Source: Rhodoferax sp. (lineage in GTDB: Bacteria; Pseudomonadota; Gammaproteobacteria; Burkholderiales; Burkholderiaceae_C). Taken from it: 16,257 nucleotides of DNA. The position numbers and the translations under genes are program-made. A model generated the notes under the pieces. The model worked only from the letters and a program-made list of their open reading frames with translations, was not told the DNA's origin and made no database searches. Below, one piece after another: positions 15,220 to 16,257 of this stretch. The DNA is taken from the NCBI GenBank assembly GCA_018882485.1, contig VERU01000008.1, forward strand, positions 1-16,257, in the 5' to 3' direction. Within the stretch, counting starts at the first letter, position 1, and each line of letters opens with the position of its first letter.

Positions 15220-15235
15220 GCCGGCTCAGGCCGGC
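15220..15235. terminator. Hairpin between the convergent MFS and M20 genes
   Basis: GCCGGC (15220-15225) pairs with GCCGGC (15230-15235) across a TCAG loop in the 3' junction of the two genes, including the M20 stop codon. It is a short, symmetric GC stem without T-runs, so at best a weak bidirectional terminator. Confidence 0.35.
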
Positions 15236-16257
15236 ATGCGGGCGATCACCTGGGCCACGGCGGCCGTGAGTTTGCGCGCATAGGGCACATGCAGGAACTC
15301 GTTGGGGCCATGGGCGTTGCTGCGCGGACCGAGCACACCGCACACCATCATCTGCGCCCGGGGAAAGCCCTTGGAGAGCATGTTCATCAGCGGAATGGTG
15401 CCCCCCTGACCGATGTAACCGCAGGGCGCGCCAAAATAATCGTGCGAGGCGGCATGCAAGGCCTGCTCGAACCAGGGCGCGGTGTCCGGCGCATTCCAGC
15501 CGGTGGCCACGCTGGCCGACTCGAACGTCACGCGGGCCTGATAGGGCGCGTTGTCTTCCAGCAGAGTCTTGAGTTCCTGCACCGCCGTCACAGCGTCCAC
15601 CAGGGGCGGCAGGCGCAGGCTGAGTTTGAACGCGGTGTAGGGTCGCAGCACATTGCCGGCGTTCTTCAGTTCAGGGAAACCGTCCGCGCCCGTCACGCTG
15701 AGCGTGGGCGTCCAGGTCCGGTTGAGCAGGGCCTGCACCGGTTCGGTGGTGGTGGGCAGGACCGACTGGCTGGCGCCGCCACAGTCGTAATGGGCCCAGG
15801 GAAAGCGCTGGTACACCTCCTCGCCCAGGATGGCCGCAGTGGCCCGGGCCTGGGCCAACCGTTCGGCCGGCACCTCGCAGTGAAAGCTGGCCGGCAGCAG
15901 ACGGCCGGTCGCGCTGTCCTCCAGGCGGTCCAGCACCTGGCGCATGATGCGGAAACTCGACGGCACCAGGCCGCTGGCATCGCCGGAATGCACCCCCTCG
16001 GTCAGCACCTCCACCTTGAGCACGCCGCTGGCCATGCCCCGCAAGCTGGTGGTGAGCCAGAGCTGGTCGTAGTTGCCCGCACCCGAATCGAGGCAGATCA
16101 CCAGCCCGACATCGCCCAGCCGCGGGCGCAGCGCGTCGATGTAGGGCAGCAGATCGGCCGATCCGCTTTCCTCGCAGGTCTCGATCAGGCCAACGATGCG
16201 GGGGTGTGCAGCGCCCTGGCTCTTGAGCGCCTGGATGGCGGCAATGCTGGCGTACAC
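15226..16257 (-). CDS. M20 family metallopeptidase (C-terminal part)
   Basis: The frame is open at the window edge and ends in TGA at 15228-15226; 343-344 residues are visible, and since M20 dipeptidases of this type are about 450-500 aa the N-terminal metal-binding His/Asp segment is missing. Visible are GLIETCEESGSADL, whose E-E pair includes the general base, VICLDSGAGNYD with a metal-binding Asp, the dimerisation-domain start LTEGVHSGDASGLVPSSFR, and the C-terminal RSNAHGPNEFLHVPY with the last metal-binding His. The pattern fits a dinuclear zinc dipeptidase or aminoacyl-hydrolase of the CPG2/carnosinase-like group; the substrate is not deducible. No promoter is visible because the start lies outside the window. 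Confidence 0.9.
   Translation of the reverse strand: MYASIAAIQALKSQGAAHPRIVGLIETCEESGSADLLPYIDALRPRLGDVGLVICLDSGAGNYDQLWLTTSLRGMASGVLKVEVLTEGVHSGDASGLVPSSFRIMRQVLDRLEDSATGRLLPASFHCEVPAERLAQARATAAILGEEVYQRFPWAHYDCGGASQSVLPTTTEPVQALLNRTWTPTLSVTGADGFPELKNAGNVLRPYTAFKLSLRLPPLVDAVTAVQELKTLLEDNAPYQARVTFESASVATGWNAPDTAPWFEQALHAASHDYFGAPCGYIGQGGTIPLMNMLSKGFPRAQMMVCGVLGPRSNAHGPNEFLHVPYARKLTAAVAQVIARMPA

Overview
This window is about 16 kb of GC-rich chromosome from a betaproteobacterium, most likely Burkholderiales and probably Comamonadaceae. The reasons are the very high GC content with strong G/C third positions, a Bug/TctC-type solute-binding protein, the lptD-surA-ksgA block divergent from amgK, and short AT-rich GCTA...TAGC inverted-repeat elements of a kind common in Comamonadaceae intergenic DNA. 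The family and element assignments come from recognition of the sequence, not from a search.

Layout. (1) 1-2900 is catabolic or transport DNA: the C-terminal part of an enolase-superfamily (mandelate racemase-like) enzyme on +, facing a Bug solute-binding protein and a proline iminopeptidase on -. (2) 2901-3740 starts with an AT-rich divergent promoter region, then a rubrerythrin lacking its rubredoxin domain, then a separate 54-aa rubredoxin. Together they look like a split peroxide/O2 detoxification pair. (3) 3809-6118 is a full-length MaeB-type malic enzyme fused to a phosphotransacetylase-like domain. (4) 6119-7382 is the most accessory-looking part: a perfect 27-bp palindrome in an AT-rich patch, a secreted guanyl-specific RNase (RNase Sa/barnase type) and, 36 nt later, a barstar-like inhibitor. 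An 11-bp-stem hairpin and a short coding-like tail that runs into the end of ksgA follow. (5) 7361-11901 on - is the conserved outer-membrane block, transcribed lptD, surA, ksgA (rsmA), without the pdxA often found between surA and ksgA. (6) 11971-15203 on + is amgK, rsmE, a possible 37-aa ORF and an MFS transporter. (7) 15226-16257 on - is the C-terminal part of an M20 metallopeptidase that continues past the window.

How they work together. LptD (LPS insertion) and SurA (outer-membrane protein chaperone) form one envelope-biogenesis transcript with the rRNA dimethyltransferase KsgA. AmgK on the opposite strand phosphorylates recovered cell-wall amino sugars, but its usual partner murU is not next to it. 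The RNase-barstar pair is a toxin-immunity arrangement: the RNase has a signal peptide and an intact Glu/Arg/His triad, and the inhibitor has none and keeps the acidic residues that contact barnase. This is the best candidate for something of special interest, although the two families are known. The start region of lptD is also unusual, with no ATG, a TTG start and an upstream 38-aa ORF whose stop overlaps a second TTG candidate. No tRNA, rRNA, CRISPR array, integrase or transposase was seen.
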